Positions 60,961-64,000 of a stretch of 64,000 nt of DNA are shown one piece after another. Both the position numbers and the translations under genes were made by a program. The stretch's first letter is position 1. Every line of letters starts with the position of its first letter. The notes under the pieces were generated by a model. That model worked only from the letters and a program-made list of their open reading frames with translations, was not told the origin of the DNA and searched no databases. Origin of the DNA: Bacteroidales bacterium (GTDB taxonomy: Bacteria > Bacteroidota > Bacteroidia > Bacteroidales > BM520); NCBI GenBank assembly GCA_031276035.1, contig JAISNV010000034.1:1-64000 (forward strand), read 5' to 3'.

Positions 60961-61449
60961 ATGAAAAAAATAATTTTAATTTTAATCCCTTGCATAAGCA
61001 TATTTTTCTTTGCATGCAACAGAGATTTGAAAAACAGTGAGGCTTTTATAGGCGATTATACCGGAGAAGCCACCGCGACCGGAGAGTATACAGCAGTTGA
61101 CCCTTCAACCGGTGAAAGCATCGTTAATGATATTAATGAAACCGCTGATCTCAATTTTTCCGTTAAACTCGGGGAAGTTGATAATGAAATTGTTTTTTAT
61201 AATCTGATTAATAATAATACCGAACTTTCTGCTGAAGTAGATGGAAAGGATTTCATTATTAAACCGACAAAAATTATTATGAATATGTTGTTTTATATAA
61301 TTAATCTTGATGTTTCGGGCAGCGGAACCCTTGTTGATGATAATCTTTCTTTCTCTATTGAAATGAGTGGATCGGGATACGGATTATTAGAAGAATCTTC
61401 TACCATTCAGTATACTTCAACAATCACGGGTACGGCAATAAAAAATTAG
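60961..61449 (+). CDS. Small lipoprotein, function unknown
   Basis: A 162-residue exported lipoprotein that I do not recognise. A hydrophobic signal (residues 1-17) ends in the lipobox FFAC at Cys18. The mature part is strongly acidic and beta-rich: IGDYTGEATATGEYTA, NFSVKLGEVDNEIVFYNLI, VSGSGTLVDDNLSFSIEMSGSGYG. This looks like a lipocalin- or calycin-like barrel, or a small beta-sandwich, as in several Bacteroidota lipoproteins of unknown role. A TTG at 60931 could extend the frame, but the ATG at 60961 gives the proper signal peptide. It follows the thioredoxin T9SS gene by 35 nt and ends with a 4-bp overlap with the convergent murF-alr gene. Confidence 0.75.
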   Translation: MKKIILILIPCISIFFFACNRDLKNSEAFIGDYTGEATATGEYTAVDPSTGESIVNDINETADLNFSVKLGEVDNEIVFYNLINNNTELSAEVDGKDFIIKPTKIIMNMLFYIINLDVSGSGTLVDDNLSFSIEMSGSGYGLLEESSTIQYTSTITGTAIKN

Positions 61450-63899
61450 TAGTAATAAACTCTTTTAATTCTCTGCGAAAGTGTTGATATGATTTCATAA
61501 GAAATCGTATCGGCATTTTTTGCCAATTCATCAATTGAAATATTGTTACCGAAAAGTTCCACTTCTTCGCCTTCGGAAATATTTTTTCCGCTAATATCAA
61601 CGTAACACATATCCATACTTATTCTCCCTATTATCGGAAATCTTTTTCCCGAAATAAAAACTTCCGCCTTATTAGCTAATGACAATTTTAATCCATCGGC
61701 ATAGCCAATTGGTAAGATAGCAATTTTTGTCTTCTTTTTTGCTTCCCATTCCATGCCGTAACCAATTTTTTCTCCTTTTTCTATTGTTTTAATTTGAGAG
61801 ATAATAGTTTTCAATCTCAATGCTTGCTCAACATTTAAAATTTCACGAAGTTTTTCATCAGCTCCGTAAAGTCCGATTCCAATACGAACCATATCCATTT
61901 GTGCTTCCGGAAATCTTGCAATGCCGGAAGAATTTAATATATGCTTGATGGTTTTATATCCCAAATCTTTTTCAATCTTCGCGGAAACTTCTTTAAATAA
62001 TTTGATTTGTTTCTTAGTAAATTCATCCATTTTAGGATCATCAGCACAAGCCAAATGTGAAAAAATTGATGCGACTTTTACAAGATTTTTATTTTGTTTG
62101 ATTTTTTGAATGAGCTCCTCTACTTCATCTTCGGAAAATCCGAGTCTGTGCATTCCGGTATCAATTTTTAAATGAATTTTATATGGTAAATTTTCGTTAC
62201 CACTATTTTTTAATTCAACACAAATCTGCTCAAAACGTCTAAAACTATAAACTTCCGGCTCAAGTTGATATGCTATCATCTGACGAAGAGCGTTTGTTTC
62301 CGGATTCATAATCAAGATCGGATGAGTTATCCCTGCTTCACGAAGTTGAATTCCTTCATCTACAAAAGCTACTGCGATATAATCAACATTGTTTGCCTGC
62401 ATCAAATCTGCAATTTCAACACTTCCTGCACCATATGAAAAAGCCTTCACAATAGTCAATATTTTTGTTTGAGGTTTAAGCTGGTTTTTAAACTTATCCA
62501 AATTGTGTTTTATAGTCTCCATATTAACTTCCAGAACAGTTTCATGTTCTTGTTGTTGAAGCATATTGCTCAGATTTTCAAGTTGAAAATTTCTTGCACC
62601 TTTAATCAAAATCGCTTCATTAGAAAATCTTAATGAGTTAATTTTTTTAAAAAATTCTTTTGTGTTTTTAAATGTTTCTATCTTCTTATTAAAAAGATAT
62701 CTATACGTTTTTAACGTTTCACCTATTAAAATTGCTCTGTCAATCGGCTTATTATTAATAATATCAGCAACTTGTAAATATATCTGGTATTCAATTGCTT
62801 CATCTTTTATAGGAGCAAAATCTGAAATAATTATTGTTTTCTTATTAAATCTACTCTGTTGCACAAGAGTATCAATTGCTATTGCAAAAGAATTAATATC
62901 CAAACTATAACTATCATTCAGAATAATGCAATTATTCAATCCCTTTTTTATCTCAAGCCTCATTTCAACCTGTGCCAATGCAGCAATTTGCTTTTTAAAA
63001 TCATTTGGATCATAACCTAAGACTTTTAAAACAGTAATACAATGACCGAGATTTTCTAGAGATGCTTCATTTTTAAATTCATTCGGAAGTTTTACATCTT
63101 TAAGAAATCTTACAATTTCTTTCATCTTCCATGTTATTAAGAGTTTATCCGGATAACACCTGTCTATCATTTGTAATAATTCTTCATCATCGGCTCTAAA
63201 AATTATTTTTTTCGATTCCTGAAAGAGCTGAATCTTTTCTTTAATTATATCTTTTTTGTTTTCGAAATTTTCCGAATGTGCCTGTCCTATATTCGTTAAG
63301 ATTCCTATTTCCGGAGAAATTACGGAATTTAATTTTTCCATTTCATGATGTTGCGAAATTCCGGCTTCAATTATTCCTATGTCGCTGTCTCTTTCCATTT
63401 TGAGAATAGAAAGCGGTACGCCTATCTGGGAGTTATAGCTTTTCGGACTTCTAGATATTTTAAGTTTCGGAGACAATAATTGCCATAACCATTCCTTAAC
63501 GATCGTTTTTCCATTGCTTCCCGTAATTCCAATAATCGGATAAGTCAGTGATTTTCTATAATTTGTCGCCAATTGCTGTAAAGCGGTAACAGTATTATTT
63601 ACCAAAATTAAATTACAATTTCCGAAATCAGTTTTTTCACTCATTGCTTTATTAAGAGTAATAAAATCAATAGAGGAAATTAAAAAATTGCGTACACCTT
63701 TTGTCACAAGTTCGGGAATATAATTATGACCGTTGTTTCTTTCCGTTTTAATTGCAACAAAGAGGACATTCTTTGTTTTGCCGATTTGCCTGCTGTCAAT
63801 TAAAATTTCAGTAACGATTTGTTCTTCTTTCGATGAAGAAATAAGTTTTCCCGAAGTTATTTTCAAGATTTCTTCAATTGTAAATGAGGCACTATTCAT
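61446..63899 (-). CDS. murF-alr: Bifunctional UDP-MurNAc-tripeptide--D-Ala-D-Ala ligase / alanine racemase
   Basis: An 817-residue fusion typical of Bacteroidota. Residues 1-455 are a MurF-type Mur ligase with the ATP loop GITGSNGKT at 124-132 followed by the Mur ligase central domain. It adds D-Ala-D-Ala to the peptidoglycan precursor. Residues about 457-817 are a PLP-dependent alanine racemase: the cofactor lysine is K485 in VKAFSYGAG, and the C-terminal domain has GYADGLKLSL and MDMCYVDIS. The usual racemase motif is VKADAYGHG; the VKAFSYG form is common in this phylum. In MurF the later motifs (NDSYS and SDFAPIKDEA) deviate from the NDCYNANP and GDMLELG forms. The gene ends convergently with the lipoprotein, overlapping it by 4 bp. 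Confidence 0.94.
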   Translation of the reverse strand: MNSASFTIEEILKITSGKLISSSKEEQIVTEILIDSRQIGKTKNVLFVAIKTERNNGHNYIPELVTKGVRNFLISSIDFITLNKAMSEKTDFGNCNLILVNNTVTALQQLATNYRKSLTYPIIGITGSNGKTIVKEWLWQLLSPKLKISRSPKSYNSQIGVPLSILKMERDSDIGIIEAGISQHHEMEKLNSVISPEIGILTNIGQAHSENFENKKDIIKEKIQLFQESKKIIFRADDEELLQMIDRCYPDKLLITWKMKEIVRFLKDVKLPNEFKNEASLENLGHCITVLKVLGYDPNDFKKQIAALAQVEMRLEIKKGLNNCIILNDSYSLDINSFAIAIDTLVQQSRFNKKTIIISDFAPIKDEAIEYQIYLQVADIINNKPIDRAILIGETLKTYRYLFNKKIETFKNTKEFFKKINSLRFSNEAILIKGARNFQLENLSNMLQQQEHETVLEVNMETIKHNLDKFKNQLKPQTKILTIVKAFSYGAGSVEIADLMQANNVDYIAVAFVDEGIQLREAGITHPILIMNPETNALRQMIAYQLEPEVYSFRRFEQICVELKNSGNENLPYKIHLKIDTGMHRLGFSEDEVEELIQKIKQNKNLVKVASIFSHLACADDPKMDEFTKKQIKLFKEVSAKIEKDLGYKTIKHILNSSGIARFPEAQMDMVRIGIGLYGADEKLREILNVEQALRLKTIISQIKTIEKGEKIGYGMEWEAKKKTKIAILPIGYADGLKLSLANKAEVFISGKRFPIIGRISMDMCYVDISGKNISEGEEVELFGNNISIDELAKNADTISYEIISTLSQRIKRVYYY

Positions 63900-63945
63900 A
63901 CAAAGTCAAATATTTTGATTTAATTTGCAAAATAAAAAAATTTTT

Positions 63946-64000
63946 ATGATAGAAACAACACCTTTAATTGAAACCGGAATTCTTGTTGCGGTCATTCCGC
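63946..64000 (+). CDS. Start of a further gene, truncated by the window end
   Basis: Only 18 codons are visible, beginning MIETTPLIETGILVAVIP. The ATG lies 46 bases beyond the murF-alr start, on the opposite strand. The phrase ETGILVAVI resembles the N-terminus of HflX-type GTPases, but this is too short to rely on. No stop is reached before the window ends. Confidence 0.4.
   Translation, partial: MIETTPLIETGILVAVIP

Overview
The window looks like chromosomal DNA of an uncultured or little-studied member of the Bacteroidales (phylum Bacteroidota). It is visibly AT-rich. Many genes are preceded by the Bacteroidota -7 promoter box TAnnTTTG (usually TATCTTTG or TATATTTG) rather than by clear Shine-Dalgarno sites. 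Four secreted proteins end in type A sorting domains of the type IX secretion system (T9SS). Several genes have architectures typical of the phylum: the MurF-alanine racemase fusion, the long NagB protein with a C-terminal PIG-L domain, an S46 dipeptidyl peptidase and GIN-domain lipoproteins. I saw no rRNA, insertion sequence, prophage, CRISPR array or replication origin. The only tRNA is tRNA-Asn(GTT).

Layout. 0.2-7.8 kb is a tight minus-strand run: T9SS serine protease, sensor histidine kinase, HemW, GH3-type acyl-adenylating enzyme, LysE-type exporter, HdeD-like protein. 7.8-13.3 kb (minus) carries nagB/PIG-L, tilS and dsbD. A 505-bp divergent region with two mirrored, nearly identical promoters separates these from TPR-rsmA (plus). 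16.7-22.7 kb is a mixed housekeeping and regulatory stretch: YfcC transporter, DUF1573 protein behind a sigma-54-like promoter, a membrane protein/HTH pair behind two repeated promoter boxes, a YjbR protein, an AraC regulator and tRNA-Asn. 22.8-34.1 kb holds a PfkB kinase with a DUF819 membrane protein, a GH92 mannosidase, a serine hydrolase, two peptidases (M49-like and S46) and a GIN-domain lipoprotein. 34.2-46.7 kb is one 12.4-kb gene for a 4149-residue T9SS surface protein. 46.9-54.5 kb has a 7TM-AraC regulator divergent from an outer-membrane protein plus kdtA, then a degenerate AMP-binding gene, an MntP-like membrane protein, a class V aminotransferase and tryptophanase. 55-61.5 kb has two T9SS proteins, leucyl aminopeptidase and a lipoprotein. 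The window closes with murF-alr and the first codons of a further gene.

How the genes fit together. A secreted serine protease, a DPP7-like S46 peptidase, an M49-like peptidase, leucyl aminopeptidase and tryptophanase suggest peptides and amino acids as major nutrients. GH92 and NagB/PIG-L point to some use of host or microbial glycans and amino sugars. Several large T9SS proteins built from fibronectin III, MAM-like and CBM9-like domains suggest adhesion or surface attachment.

The most unusual signals are: (1) an acyl-CoA-synthetase homologue that has lost both its ATP-binding loop and its C-terminal half but keeps a long intact frame; (2) a small dispersed palindromic motif with core ACTTAGAAAGT, found as three phased copies between tnaA and a T9SS gene and as a hairpin downstream of that gene; (3) the mirrored 31-bp promoters between nagB and the TPR gene; (4) a sigma-54-type promoter before a DUF1573 gene; (5) a 34-residue cationic hydrophobic peptide frame; and (6) a structured leader upstream of the serine hydrolase. 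No complete novel defence or biosynthetic system could be established from the sequence alone.
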